Assembly: GCA_022647565.1 (NCBI GenBank)
Contig: JALCLA010000001.1
Location: 1,223,117-1,287,116, forward strand
Direction: 5' to 3'
Source of the DNA: Chiayiivirga sp.
Lineage (GTDB): Bacteria; Pseudomonadota; Gammaproteobacteria; Xanthomonadales; Xanthomonadaceae
DNA length: 64,000 bases
Of this stretch, positions 40,269 through 53,057 are shown in pieces (position 1 is the first letter of the stretch; every line of letters begins with the position of its first letter). Below the pieces are notes generated by a model. The model had not been told where the DNA came from. It searched no databases and saw only the letters and a program-made list of their open reading frames with translations. A program made the position numbers and the translations under genes.

Positions 40269-40693
40269 CCGGGCGCGTCCTCGCCACTGCGCCGGCGCGC
40301 GCGCGCGCGGGCAAGGGCCGCCTGCACCGCATCGGCCGAGCTGGCCGTCCGGACGCGCGCTGCTTCGTCGCGGGCCTGTTCCTGCGCAGCACGCGCCAGG
40401 CGTGCGTTGCGCGCCTCGAAGCGTTCGCGCGCGATGCCGGCATCGGCCAGCAATTGCGCGCGCAGCCCCAGTTCACGCCGCGCCATCCCGAATTGTCGCG
40501 ACAGGGCGATGCGACTGGGACAGGCCGCATCGCAGCGGCCACACTCGGTGCAATCCTGCAGTCGGTAGTCGATCGCACCGGCGAGGTCGTCTGCATTCAG
40601 GCGTTCATGCAGTCGCAGCGGTGCGAGCTGGATCGGGCAGGCGTCCACGCAATCGCCACACCGGATGCAGGGCCGGGGCGCCGGCGTCGGCAC
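40265..40693 (-). CDS. Ferredoxin-type protein resembling the C-terminal part of RnfC
   Basis: A protein of about 142 residues with two 4Fe-4S motifs of the form C-X2-C-X2-C-X3-C-P: CIRCGDCVDACP and CTECGRCDAACP. The spacing and the segment DLAGAIDYRLQDCTECG match the end of RnfC/RsxC. The large N-terminal NADH/FMN-binding domains of RnfC are absent because the enoyl-CoA hydratase gene ends at 40702. The start is uncertain: GTG 40693 is the best in-frame candidate. The C-terminal half is an Arg/Ala-rich helix, similar to RnfC tails. Confidence 0.6.
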   Translation of the reverse strand: MPTPAPRPCIRCGDCVDACPIQLAPLRLHERLNADDLAGAIDYRLQDCTECGRCDAACPSRIALSRQFGMARRELGLRAQLLADAGIARERFEARNARLARAAQEQARDEAARVRTASSADAVQAALARARARRRSGEDAPG

Positions 40694-40701
40694 GGGACGG
40701 T

Positions 40702-41484
40702 TCAGTGTCCGACGAATGTTGGCTTGCGCCGCTCCAGGAATGCGGCCGTGCCTTCGCGCATGTCCCGGGTGGAGGTGCAGACCGCGAATGCCTGGGTCTC
40801 GTAGTCCAGGCCCTGCTGCAGGCCGCACTCGCCACCGAGGATCACGGCGTCGAGGATGCCGCGCAGCGCCTGTGGCGCGGAGGCCGCGAGCTGTTCGGCC
40901 AAGGCCAGGGTGTCGGCTTCGAGCGCCTCCGGTGTCGCAAGGCGATTCACCACGCCCAGCGCAAGTGCCCGTGGCGCATCGATCTGTGCCCCGGTGAGGC
41001 AAAGCTCCAGTGCCGCGGCGCGCCCGGCGAGGCGCAACAGGCGCTGGGTGCCACCGAAGCCCGGCAGCAGGCCGAGGTTGACCTCGGGCTGGCCGAACCG
41101 GGCCTTTTCGCTTGCCACGCGCAGATGGCAACACATTGCCAGTTCCATGCCGCCGCCCAAGGCGAAGCCACCGATTTCGGCGATCACGGGTTTGCCCAGG
41201 TGTTCCACCCGCAGCATCATGTTCTGGCCAAAGCGCGAGAAATCGCGCGCCTGCACCGGCGTCAGCGTCGCCAGCTCGGAAATATCCGCCCCGGCGACGA
41301 AGGCCTTGCCACCCGCGCCGCGCAGGATCACCACCCGCACCGCATCGTCGGCGGCGGCCTGCGCAAAGGCCAGATCGAGCTCCCCGAGGGTCTCGCGATT
41401 GAGCGCATTGAGCTTGTCGGGGCGATTGATGGTGAGGCGGCGGATCGCGCCACGATCCTCGCTCAACAGGTTGCGGTAGGACAT
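40702..41484 (-). CDS. Enoyl-CoA hydratase/isomerase family protein
   Basis: A 260-residue crotonase-fold enzyme. Both catalytic glutamates of enoyl-CoA hydratase are in place (ALGGGMELAMCC and GQPEVNLGLLPGFGGTQRL), with the oxyanion-hole region KAFVAGADISEL. It hydrates trans-2-enoyl-CoA in beta-oxidation or a related pathway. Start ATG 41484. It heads the minus-strand run that continues into the Rnf-like genes, but the link is probably only positional. Confidence 0.9.
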   Translation of the reverse strand: MSYRNLLSEDRGAIRRLTINRPDKLNALNRETLGELDLAFAQAAADDAVRVVILRGAGGKAFVAGADISELATLTPVQARDFSRFGQNMMLRVEHLGKPVIAEIGGFALGGGMELAMCCHLRVASEKARFGQPEVNLGLLPGFGGTQRLLRLAGRAAALELCLTGAQIDAPRALALGVVNRLATPEALEADTLALAEQLAASAPQALRGILDAVILGGECGLQQGLDYETQAFAVCTSTRDMREGTAAFLERRKPTFVGH

Positions 41485-41716
41485 GGAGGCTCCACGACGG
41501 GCACGGAAACGGGCGACCATTCTAGAGCTGCCCCTGGCCGTCGCGTGGCGGCCTGCGAGGACGGCTCCCCGGCACGAAGCAGGAATCCTGGGCCTCAGTG
41601 GTGATTCAGCCAGCCCCCGAGTATGCTTACGCGCCCTTTTCGGTGCCGCGCCGCGGCTCCGCGCCCGGTGCCTTGGCACCGGCGATGTCGGGCTACCACC
41701 CTCCCAGGAGAGAAGC

Positions 41717-42397
41717 ATGAAGTTGCGCTGGACGGTCGCGCTGTTCGCGGCCATGACCACGGGCGCCGTGATGGCGCAGGACACGGCATCCGAGAAGGGC
41801 AAGCTCAGCTATGCCATCGGCTACGAGATCGGTCGCGATTTCACCGAGAAGCAGCTGGACGTCGACGTGAATACCGTCATCAAGGCGATCCAGGATGGCT
41901 ACGCCAAGCGCAACCCGACCGTGCCGGCCGAGCAGATGCGCGTGGCGCTGGAGAACATGCAGAAGAAGATGCTGGACAAGGCCAAGGCCGAGTTCGACCG
42001 CGTCTCGGGCGAGAACAAGCGCAAGTCCGACGCCTTCCTGGCGGCGAACAAGGCCAAGACGGGCGTCCAGTCGCTGCCCAGCGGCATCCAGTACCGCATC
42101 ATCGAAACCGGCACCGGCGCCAAGCCGACGGTCAATTCGGCAGTGAAGGTGCACTTCCGCGGTTCGCTTTCCACCGGGCAGGAGTTCGCCAGCACCTATC
42201 AGGGCAACGAGCCGGTCTCGATGAAGGTGTCGGATGCGCCGCTGCCTGGGCTCAAGGCCGTGCTGCCGATGATGACGGCGGGCTCGCGTTGGGAATTGTT
42301 CCTGCCGGCCGAACAGGCTTATGGCAACACCCCGCGTTCGCCGGTGGGCCCGAACCAGGCCATCGTGTTCGACGTCAAGCTGATCGAAGTGAAGTAA
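41717..42397 (+). CDS. FKBP-type peptidyl-prolyl isomerase (FkpA/Mip-like)
   Basis: A 226-residue periplasmic isomerase with a signal peptide (about 1-20, VMA-QD), a helical dimerisation domain (about 25-115) that starts KLSYAIGYEIGRDF, and an FKBP domain (about 118-226). The FKBP domain has AVKVHFRGSLSTGQEFAST, LPGLKAVLPMMTAGSRWELF and the final block AIVFDVKLIEVK. Ribosome site CAGGAGAG. The 232 bases between the upstream divergent gene and this start hold short inverted repeats (for example GGTGCCTTGGCACC) but no clear promoter. Confidence 0.93.
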   Translation: MKLRWTVALFAAMTTGAVMAQDTASEKGKLSYAIGYEIGRDFTEKQLDVDVNTVIKAIQDGYAKRNPTVPAEQMRVALENMQKKMLDKAKAEFDRVSGENKRKSDAFLAANKAKTGVQSLPSGIQYRIIETGTGAKPTVNSAVKVHFRGSLSTGQEFASTYQGNEPVSMKVSDAPLPGLKAVLPMMTAGSRWELFLPAEQAYGNTPRSPVGPNQAIVFDVKLIEVK

Positions 42398-42527
42398 GCG
42401 CAGCGGCGCGCCAGGCGCGCCGAAGCCAGCGCCGGCCCGCTTCACGGCGGGCCGCGCTCCACGTGCAGGGAGGCTGCACGCCGGCCGCCGAGGTTTCGTC
42501 CGCGCGGCTCCCGCAGGAAGCCGCGGC

Positions 42528-42716
42528 ATGTACGCCAGCAATTACAAGGCGGTCCTCAGCCCATGCATCGGCATCTGCACGCTGGCGACCGATGGCCTGT
42601 GCGAAGGCTGCCATCGCAGCGCGGGCGAGATCGCGCGGTGGTCGCAGATGAGCGACGATGAGCGCTTGCGGCTGATGACCTATGTCTTGCCCGAACGCGA
42701 GGCGCAGCGGGCGTGA
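42528..42716 (+). CDS. DUF1289 family protein
   Basis: A 62-residue protein with the family motif SPCIGICTLATDGLCEGCHR, whose four cysteines probably bind a metal or iron-sulfur cluster, followed by EIARWSQMSDDER. Function unknown. It overlaps the Nudix gene by GTGA. The 130 bases before it hold a GC hairpin (GGCCCGC / GCGGGCC, 42434-42453) that may end the FKBP transcript, although no T tract follows. Confidence 0.85.
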   Translation: MYASNYKAVLSPCIGICTLATDGLCEGCHRSAGEIARWSQMSDDERLRLMTYVLPEREAQRA

Positions 42717-43354
42717 CCTTGCGCTTGCCGGTCGCGACCGAGTCCTGGACTGATCCGGCGGCCTTGCGTCACCGGCTGCACCCGCTGGAGGCACCACCCA
42801 CCGGTGCCGCCTGGAACCTGGACGAACTGGGCGACCTGCTGCCTCGGGACCGGTTGCGTGTTCCCGCTGCCGTGCTGGTGGGGCTGGTTCCGCGCCCGGA
42901 CGGTGCGCACGTCCTGCTCACCCGTCGCACCGAAGTGCTGGCCAATCATGCCGGCCAGGTCAGTTTTCCCGGTGGGCGCATCGATGCCGACGACGTGGAC
43001 GCGCGCGCCGCGGCCCTGCGCGAAGCCTTCGAGGAAGTGGCTTTGCCGGCCACCCAGATCGAGCCACTCGGCTATCTCGATCCGTATGACACCATCACCG
43101 GCTTCCGGGTCTTGCCGCTCGTGGCCTGGCTCGCGCCGGACTATCGCGCGATCCCCAATCCGGGTGAAGTGGCCGAGGCCTTCGAGGCACCGCTTGCGCC
43201 ACTGCTCGCGGGGCGCGACATCGAGCAGGTGGCGGTCGAATTCCAGGGGCGAACCCGCCACTACTGGGAGTATCGGCAAGGTCCGCACCGCATCTGGGGT
43301 GCGACGGCTGCGATGCTGGTCAATCTCGGCCGGCGACTTGGTGCACGAATCTAG
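42713..43354 (+). CDS. Nudix hydrolase, CoA pyrophosphatase type (NudL-like)
   Basis: A 213-residue Nudix enzyme of the subgroup that cleaves coenzyme A to phosphopantetheine. The upstream UPF0035 block LLTRRTEVLANHAGQVSFPGG is clear. The Nudix box GGRIDADDVDARAAALREAF then EEVAL keeps the metal-binding REAFEE, but the usual Gly of EExGU is Ala (EEVAL), a common variant in NudL-like proteins. Start GTG 42713 overlaps the DUF1289 stop. Confidence 0.88.
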   Translation: MTLRLPVATESWTDPAALRHRLHPLEAPPTGAAWNLDELGDLLPRDRLRVPAAVLVGLVPRPDGAHVLLTRRTEVLANHAGQVSFPGGRIDADDVDARAAALREAFEEVALPATQIEPLGYLDPYDTITGFRVLPLVAWLAPDYRAIPNPGEVAEAFEAPLAPLLAGRDIEQVAVEFQGRTRHYWEYRQGPHRIWGATAAMLVNLGRRLGARI

Positions 43355-43426
43355 CGCCCCGAATCTGCCAAACTCGCGCCTCCCCATCGATACGCCACGC
43401 CACCACGGCCTGGCCCTGGAACGAGC

Positions 43427-44272
43427 ATGCACTGGCGAACCCTGATCAGCGCCGAAGAACTGGCCGGCCAACTCGCGAATCCGGAACTGGTGGTCGTGGA
43501 CTGCCGCTTCGATCTGCGCGACCCCGGTGCAGGCGAGCGCGCCTATGCCGCCGGGCATCTGCCGGGCGCGCACTATGCGCATCTGGATCGCGACTTGTCG
43601 GATCTGAGCCGGCAGGGTCGCGGCCGTCATCCCTTGCCCGAGGCCGATGCCTTCTGCGCCACCCTGGCGCGCTGGGGCGTCACCGCGAACCACCAGGTCG
43701 TGGCCTATGACGCCAACGACGGTTCGGTAGCGGCACGTTTGTGGTGGATGTTGCGGCTGCTCGGCCACGACCGGGTCGCGGTTCTCAATGGCGGCCTTGC
43801 GGCTTGGTGCGCAAATGCCTACGCGCTGGAGGCGGCCGCGCCGCGATCCCGGCCCGGGCGCTACCACGCCCGCTACGACGTGCGCGCCATGGCATCGACC
43901 GCGGTCATCGCGGCACGCATGGCCAGCGGCAACAGCAAGCTGATCGATGCACGTGCGGCCGAACGATTCCGCGGCGAAATCGAACCGATCGACGCGATTG
44001 CCGGCCATATCCCGGGCGCGGTGAACCGCCCCTTCGTGCAGAACCTGGGCCCCGACGGCCGGTTCAAGTCGCCCGGCGTGCTGGCCGAGGAATTCAAGGC
44101 GCTGCTCGGCGACAGTCCGTCGAACGAAACCCTGCTGATGTGCGGCTCTGGCGTCACGGCCTGCCATCATCTGCTGGCGATGGAGCATGCGGGCCTGCGC
44201 GGTGCGCGCGTGTATCCCGGTTCGTGGAGCGAATGGATCAGCGATCCGGCCCGGCCGGTGGCGCGGGATTGA
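43427..44272 (+). CDS. sseA: 3-mercaptopyruvate / thiosulfate sulfurtransferase
   Basis: A 281-residue protein with two rhodanese domains. The C-terminal domain has the active loop CGSGVTA with the catalytic Cys at 239; this CGSGVT form is that of 3-mercaptopyruvate sulfurtransferases. The N-terminal domain is inactive and carries VVAYDANDGSVAARLWWML. It is preceded by a 72-base gap. It transfers sulfur to cyanide or thiols. Confidence 0.92.
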   Translation: MHWRTLISAEELAGQLANPELVVVDCRFDLRDPGAGERAYAAGHLPGAHYAHLDRDLSDLSRQGRGRHPLPEADAFCATLARWGVTANHQVVAYDANDGSVAARLWWMLRLLGHDRVAVLNGGLAAWCANAYALEAAAPRSRPGRYHARYDVRAMASTAVIAARMASGNSKLIDARAAERFRGEIEPIDAIAGHIPGAVNRPFVQNLGPDGRFKSPGVLAEEFKALLGDSPSNETLLMCGSGVTACHHLLAMEHAGLRGARVYPGSWSEWISDPARPVARD

Positions 44273-44327
44273 AGTCGTAGCGACCCAACCTGCGTTAGGC
44301 TGCACCAACTCTGCATGAGGTGGGCGA

Positions 44328-44765
44328 ATGAACCGCATGATTCGACTCCTGCTGCTGCTCTCGGGATTCGCGCTGTCGCTTCCCGCAAGCGCGCAGCTTG
44401 GCGTCACGTACACCGAAGGGCCGGTCACCGCCGTGACCTACCTGAAAATCGAGTATGGGCACTTCGACGAGTACGTCGAATGGCTGAACGCCTACTGGAA
44501 GCCGCTCAACGAAGCCAAGAAGAAGGCAGGGTTGATCGTCGACTACAAGGTGTTCACGGCGCGTCCAAAGACGCCGGAGGAGCCCAATGTGATCTTCATG
44601 ATCACGTATCCGAATATGGCCGGCTTCGATCGAAGGATCGAGGAAGATTCGTTTGCCGTAAAGATCATCGGCAGCGCAGAAGATCAGAACAAGGCCAGGA
44701 TCGAGCGCAGTGCCTACAGGAAAAATCTGGGCAGCGAGCTGATTCGAGAAGTCATCCTGAAATGA
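44328..44765 (+). CDS. Secreted protein of unknown function
   Basis: A 145-residue protein with a clear signal peptide (about 1-23, ASA-QLG). The mature part is alpha/beta with YLKIEYGHFDEYVEWLNAYW and NVIFMITYPNMAGF, a pattern like dimeric alpha-beta barrel proteins, but I do not recognise a family. It has no cysteines. It converges on the isomerase gene with a 45-base gap. Confidence 0.65.
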   Translation: MNRMIRLLLLLSGFALSLPASAQLGVTYTEGPVTAVTYLKIEYGHFDEYVEWLNAYWKPLNEAKKKAGLIVDYKVFTARPKTPEEPNVIFMITYPNMAGFDRRIEEDSFAVKIIGSAEDQNKARIERSAYRKNLGSELIREVILK

Positions 44766-44810
44766 TGCGTGCAGGTCGCATGCTGCGGCCGAACAGTTCG
44801 TCGCTGCCGC

Positions 44811-45569
44811 TCAGCCCGCCTTGGACTTGAGCCGTGCGACGAGCGCGCCGAGCACGGCCTGGGTTTCCTCGCTGTACCACTCGTCGAGGAAACGAGGCAG
44901 GTCGAGCCGCGCGGGATCGGCGATGGCCTCGACCAGGTCGGCGCGCGCGATGCCGCGCGTGGTGTGCATGGCCTTGCCGGGCAATGCCAGCAATTCACGC
45001 AGCCAGGCAAGGGCGCGCGCGGTGACGTGGTCGATGTCCACCAGTTCGTCGACGAAACCGATCGCATGAGCCTGCTCGGCTTCGATCATCGCGCCCGCCA
45101 CCAGCAGGCGTTCGGCCCGGTAGGTGCCGACCAGGCGACGCAGTGCGTACTGGATGCACTCGGGCACGATCAAACCGACCTGTACTTCGTTCAGGCCGAT
45201 GCGATAGGGGCCGCGCGCCATCACCCGGTAGTCGCAGAACAGGCCGATCACCGCACCGCCGGCCGGGCTGTGCCCGGCGATGGCGGCAACCGATGGCAGC
45301 GGCGAGCGTGCGAGCACTTCGAGCACGCCGAAGAACTCGCGCCAGGCCGCTTCCAGGTCGCCGCGCTGCATCGTGAGCAGGCGCGGTACGTCGAGGCCGG
45401 CCGAGAACACGCCAGGTCCGCCCGAAATCACGAGGCCACGCACGCCATCGCCGGGCGCGGCCGAGATCGCGTCGCGCAGACGTACCAGCAACTCCGGATT
45501 GAGTGCATTGACCGGCGGTCGCGCAAGCTTCAGTTCGAGAATGTCGTCGTGACGGATGAGGTCAAGCAT
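44811..45569 (-). CDS. Delta3,delta2-enoyl-CoA isomerase (ECI1-like)
   Basis: A 252-residue crotonase-fold protein closer to mitochondrial ECI1 than to hydratases. It has PPVNALNPELLVRL, GVFSAGLD, GHSPAGGAVIGLFCDYRVMA and RIGLNEVQVGLIVPE, where the Glu of LNE is the single catalytic acid. It shifts double bonds of unsaturated acyl-CoA during beta-oxidation. ATG 45569 (MLDLIRHDDILELKL) is the family start. It follows the DUF4139 gene by 20 bases, probably one transcript. Confidence 0.85.
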   Translation of the reverse strand: MLDLIRHDDILELKLARPPVNALNPELLVRLRDAISAAPGDGVRGLVISGGPGVFSAGLDVPRLLTMQRGDLEAAWREFFGVLEVLARSPLPSVAAIAGHSPAGGAVIGLFCDYRVMARGPYRIGLNEVQVGLIVPECIQYALRRLVGTYRAERLLVAGAMIEAEQAHAIGFVDELVDIDHVTARALAWLRELLALPGKAMHTTRGIARADLVEAIADPARLDLPRFLDEWYSEETQAVLGALVARLKSKAG

Positions 45570-45589
45570 CGGGTGATTCGCCTGCCGGA

Positions 45590-47068
45590 TCAGAACTTGA
45601 TGGTGTCGGGCCAACGATAGCGCACCGTGTAGCGCACTGTCGCCTCGCCTTGTGCCGGCACCGGAACGTCGAAGGCGATGCGCTGCGCGTCGAGTCGGGT
45701 CCAGCTGAGCGAGGCCTCGGTGATGTCCCAGTCGCTCCAGCGCGGCAGCGTCTCGATCACGCGCACGCTGACCGCTTCCGTCTTGGCGTTGCGCGCCACC
45801 AGTGCGAAGCGTTCGCTCATCTGGCGCGTGCCTGCATCGAAGGTGAAGTCCTCGCGCGTGCGTTCGAGCGAGAGGTCGAAGGCTTCGCCCAGCGCCGCGC
45901 GCACCTGGTTCCCGGCTGCCGTGTGGCCCAGCGCTGCTTCGCCAAGGAAATCCTCGCCGCCTCCGTTCTTGCCCAGGAACACGCGCAGGCGGCCCGCGGG
46001 CAGGGGCAGGCCGAGGCCGGAACCGGGCTTGTTGTCGAACTCGAGCATCGCGAGCACGGGTTGCACGCCGCCGGGCCCGTACTCGCGGTGGACGATCGGC
46101 GTCGGCGAGCTGTAGTACTCGATGGGCGAAGGCGATTCGTAGCGACGCATGCAGCGTACGCCCTTGGCGTCGGCCAGCAGCGGCACCCGCTGCACGCTGC
46201 CGTCGGGCAGCGACGTGCGGCCGGCGAGGCGATAGGCGTGGTACTCGCCGGAACCTTGCGGCGGAGGTGGCGGCGCGGCGGCCATCGCCATCTCCATCCG
46301 CACCGACTTCGCCATCATCTGCGGTTGCGGGGCGCGCTGCAGGTTCGGATCACCGGCGACGAGGGTGAGTTGTGCATCGGGAAAGCTCGCGCCGGAGCGG
46401 TTCAGCACCTGCGCCGCGCCGCTGAAGTCCATGCGGCAAGCGTCGCCTTGGCCGCTCACCGATGCGAGGTACTCGGCTCGCCAGGCCAGGCCGGCGGTCG
46501 GATAGTCGAGCGAAAACCGTTCGCTCCCGGCGCGCGGGCTGCGCACGGACCAGCGCAAGGTCGGGCGTGCCTGCAGCCCGTCGGGCAGGGCGGCCAGTTC
46601 GAAGCTGGCATAGCTCGACAGCACGCGCACCCGGCCATCGTCGAGGGCCAGGGTCAGGCCGTCACCCGTGGCAAGCAAGGTGCCGGTATAGCTTTCTCGG
46701 CTGCTGCCGATGGCCTGTTCCACCGTGACGCGCTGGCCAAGCGCGCGACGCAACAGTTCGGATTGATCGGCGAGCGCGAAGTCGAAACGCTGTCCGGTCA
46801 CGGAAAGGTCGCCGGATGCGGGGACGAAGCGAACCCCGGCCGCATCGATCGCGGCAGGCAGGCCGCTCAGGGTCAATGTGTTGTCACCCTTCGCCAGATC
46901 GAACCGGGGCCCTTCGCGCACCAGGGCAAAGCCACTCATCCCCTGTCCCGGGAGGCTGGAGGCCACGGCGTCGAAATCGCCGGAGTAGATGGTGAGTTCG
47001 GTATCGGCGGCACTGGTGGTCATGGCAAGGGCGAGCAGGGTGGCGGTGGCGAGCGGGTTTGGCGTCAT
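45590..47068 (-). CDS. DUF4139 domain protein, exported
   Basis: A 492-residue protein with an N-terminal signal peptide (about 1-20). The N-terminal half includes LTIYSGDFDAV and ALVREGPRFDL, like the DUF4140/DUF4139 architecture. The C-terminal domain carries LEFDNKPGSGLGLPLPAGRLR and ends with VRYTVRYRW, the DUF4139 core. A poly-proline stretch (PPPPP near residue 265) joins the halves. The role is unknown; relatives are secreted or surface proteins. Confidence 0.8.
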   Translation of the reverse strand: MTPNPLATATLLALAMTTSAADTELTIYSGDFDAVASSLPGQGMSGFALVREGPRFDLAKGDNTLTLSGLPAAIDAAGVRFVPASGDLSVTGQRFDFALADQSELLRRALGQRVTVEQAIGSSRESYTGTLLATGDGLTLALDDGRVRVLSSYASFELAALPDGLQARPTLRWSVRSPRAGSERFSLDYPTAGLAWRAEYLASVSGQGDACRMDFSGAAQVLNRSGASFPDAQLTLVAGDPNLQRAPQPQMMAKSVRMEMAMAAAPPPPPQGSGEYHAYRLAGRTSLPDGSVQRVPLLADAKGVRCMRRYESPSPIEYYSSPTPIVHREYGPGGVQPVLAMLEFDNKPGSGLGLPLPAGRLRVFLGKNGGGEDFLGEAALGHTAAGNQVRAALGEAFDLSLERTREDFTFDAGTRQMSERFALVARNAKTEAVSVRVIETLPRWSDWDITEASLSWTRLDAQRIAFDVPVPAQGEATVRYTVRYRWPDTIKF

Positions 47069-47150
47069 GGATCCTTCCTCGGTAAGCGGGCGATGAACAC
47101 GCGCTGCGGCTTCGCGGCGGACGCCGCGACCGCGGTCGTATCATAGGCAC

Positions 47151-47594
47151 ATGAACGTCCTCCTCAGTGCTTCCATTGTGTTGCTCGGCGCCGTGCTGTC
47201 GGCAACGGTTCATGCGCAAGACGGCTCGCTCGTGTTCGAGCAGGCCTGGATACGCGCTGCGCCGCCGTCCTCGGCCGTGATGGCGGGCTACGTGCGCATC
47301 CTCAACCGGGGCGCGGTGGAGGCGTCGATCGAATCGGTCGCGTCCGATGCGTTCGGCGCGGTGCACCTGCACGAGATGCGCGAAGTCGATGGCGTGATGA
47401 AGATGCGCAGCATCGAAGCGCTGTCTGTCGCCGCGGGCGAAAGCGTGGCGCTGGCGCCGGGCGGCCTGCACCTGATGCTGATGCGCCCGACCGCAAGGCT
47501 GCAGGCCGGCGATGGGGTTCAGGTCGAGTTCGTGCTGAAGGACGGTTCGCGCCAGCGCGTCGATTTCGAGGTGAGGTCCGACGCGCCGCGGTGA
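47151..47594 (+). CDS. Periplasmic copper chaperone PCu(A)C
   Basis: A 147-residue protein with a signal peptide (about 1-22, VHA-QD) and one cupredoxin-like domain. The copper motif H-M...M...H-x-M is complete: VHLHEMREVDGVMKM and then GLHLMLM. It delivers Cu(I) to the CuA site of cytochrome oxidase or buffers periplasmic copper. It is divergent from the DUF4139 gene and ends three bases from the convergent uvrA. Confidence 0.92.
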   Translation: MNVLLSASIVLLGAVLSATVHAQDGSLVFEQAWIRAAPPSSAVMAGYVRILNRGAVEASIESVASDAFGAVHLHEMREVDGVMKMRSIEALSVAAGESVALAPGGLHLMLMRPTARLQAGDGVQVEFVLKDGSRQRVDFEVRSDAPR

Positions 47595-47597
47595 TGC

Positions 47598-50495
<2,898 letters not shown>

Positions 50496-50673
50496 GCGTC
50501 CGTCCGGTCTGCCGAAACCGCCAGTTTAGCAGGGGGACTGCGTTCGCCCGGGCGGGTCTGGTGGCGCCGTCCCCGGCGGGGTGGGTGGGCCAGGCATCGG
50601 AGCCCGGCGGATCGGTGTGATCAGGAAAATGAACGCCGGGACCCGCATCCACGCCCCGGCCGCCTCGGTCAGT

Positions 50674-50703
50674 TTGACCCTAACTCATTATTCGGATTAG
50701 AAT
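50674..50703 (+). promoter_or_regulatory. Sigma-70 promoter of rplU-rpmA
   Basis: -35 TTGACC (50674-50679), 18-base spacer, -10 TAGAAT (50698-50703). The expected start near 50710 leaves an RNA leader of about 70 bases before rplU. This is the best-matching protein-gene promoter in the window, within the 283-base gap between divergent uvrA and rplU. Confidence 0.8.
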
Positions 50704-50712
50704 TCCGCTTCT

Positions 50713-50740
50713 GTCCGGTCGGCGGTATTACGATCCGGAC
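50713..50740 (+). promoter_or_regulatory. Leader hairpin upstream of rplU
   Basis: GTCCGG (50713-50718) can pair with CCGGAC (50735-50740) at the very 5' end of the predicted transcript. Leader structures often mediate autogenous control of ribosomal protein operons; whether L21 binds here is unknown. Confidence 0.4.
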
Positions 50741-50778
50741 GGGCGAACCGAAAAAATAACTACAGAGGACACAAGGTC

Positions 50779-51087
50779 ATGTACGCAGTTGTCGTCACCG
50801 GCGGTAAGCAATACCGCGTGATGAAAGGCGAAACGTTGCGCGTCGAGAAGCTCGAAGCGGACGTGGGCGCCGAAGTGGAGCTGGATCAGGTGCTGATGCT
50901 CGGCGACGGCGAGAAGGTCTCGCTCGGCGACGCGCTCAAGGGCGCGACAGTCACCGCGACGGTCAAGTCGCATGGTCGCGCCGACAAGGTGCGGATCGTG
51001 AAGTTCCGCCGCCGCAAGCACCATCGCAAGCAGGCGGGACACCGCCAGCACTACACCGAAATCGAAATCACCGGCATCGCCGGTTAA
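50779..51087 (+). CDS. rplU: 50S ribosomal protein L21
   Basis: A 102-residue protein, normal length. Starts [14 protein letters not shown] and contains [20 protein letters not shown], the L21 signature. Ribosome site AGAGGA. First gene of the conserved rplU-rpmA pair, 20 bases ahead of rpmA. Confidence 0.98.
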   Translation: MYAVVVTGGKQYRVMKGETLRVEKLEADVGAEVELDQVLMLGDGEKVSLGDALKGATVTATVKSHGRADKVRIVKFRRRKHHRKQAGHRQHYTEIEITGIAG

Positions 51088-51107
51088 GTCGCGAAGGAGC
51101 ACTAGTC

Positions 51108-51365
51108 ATGGCACATAAAAAGGCTGGCGGCAGTACCCGCAACGGTCGCGACTCGAACCCGAAGTATCTGGGCGTCAAGGTTTACGGCGGCCAGGCGATC
51201 GAGGCTGGCAATATCATCGTGCGGCAGCGCGGCACCAATTTCCATCGCGGTCCGGGCGTCGGCATGGGCCGCGACCACACCCTGTTCGCGCTGGTCGATG
51301 GCACCGTCGAGTTCAGCACCAAGGGTCCGAATTCGCGCCGCACCGTCAGCGTCCGCGGCGAGTAA
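51108..51365 (+). CDS. rpmA: 50S ribosomal protein L27
   Basis: An 85-residue protein with the N-terminal [16 protein letters not shown] that reaches the peptidyl transferase centre, and [15 protein letters not shown]. It has no cleavable N-terminal extension of the Firmicutes type. A terminator follows. Confidence 0.98.
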   Translation: MAHKKAGGSTRNGRDSNPKYLGVKVYGGQAIEAGNIIVRQRGTNFHRGPGVGMGRDHTLFALVDGTVEFSTKGPNSRRTVSVRGE

Positions 51366-51383
51366 ACGCTTCCGACGCTGCGC

Positions 51384-51411
51384 GAAAAGCCCCGCTCCGG
51401 CGGGGCTTTTC
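51384..51411 (+). terminator. Intrinsic terminator after rpmA
   Basis: A perfect 12-base stem (GAAAAGCCCCGC / GCGGGGCTTTTC) with loop TCCG. It separates rplU-rpmA from obg, which therefore probably has its own promoter in the next 140 bases. Confidence 0.88.
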
Positions 51412-51506
51412 GTTTGATGCGCCCGGGCGCACCCGGGGCATGCGCAGGTAGCTTCGCTGCTTCGGCGCGGCCTGCGCGCCGCATTGTTGCGGCCGTGAAT
51501 TGCTAG

Positions 51507-52703
<1,197 letters not shown>

Positions 52704-52746
52704 GTTGCAGTCGTCGGAATGGAATTCCTTGCCCCAGACACGACGA

Positions 52747-52764
52747 AGCCGGCTTGCGCCGGCT
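52747..52764. terminator. Hairpin between convergent obg and rpsT
   Basis: Perfect stem AGCCGGC / GCCGGCT with loop TTGC, in the 87-base gap between the two stop codons. There is no strong T run on either side, so termination here is likely but not proven. Confidence 0.5.
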
Positions 52765-52790
52765 CCGTCCCCGATTCCCGCTTGAGCCGC

Positions 52791-53057
52791 TTAGGCAGCG
52801 ATCGCGCGGATGCGCGCGGTCAGCCGGCTCTTGTGGCGGGCGGCCTTGTTCTTGTGGATCAGGCCACGCGAGGCGTAGCGGTCCAGGATCGGCTGGGCGA
52901 CGTTGAAAGCTTCGGCGGCGCCGGCGCTGTCCTTGGCTTCGATCGCCTTCAGGACCTTCTTCACGGCGGTGCGCAGCATCGAACGCTGGCTGGCGTTGCG
53001 CGCATTGCGCACGACGGCCTGTTTGGCGCGCTTCTTCGCGGACTTGATGTTGGCCAC
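52791..53057 (-). CDS. rpsT: 30S ribosomal protein S20
   Basis: An 88-residue basic protein. The start is GTG 53057 ([20 protein letters not shown]), with AGGAG seven bases upstream; a non-ATG start is common for rpsT and is linked to its autoregulation in E. coli, which uses UUG. The end [20 protein letters not shown] is the family hallmark. It is divergent from murJ, as in other gammaproteobacteria. Confidence 0.96.
   Translation of the reverse strand: MANIKSAKKRAKQAVVRNARNASQRSMLRTAVKKVLKAIEAKDSAGAAEAFNVAQPILDRYASRGLIHKNKAARHKSRLTARIRAIAA

Noticed and set aside
40265..41134. Longer version of the ferredoxin-like protein starting inside the enoyl-CoA hydratase gene
   Set aside because: The extra N-terminal part is out of frame with and antisense-free of any RnfC-like sequence; it overlaps a well-supported enzyme on the same strand.
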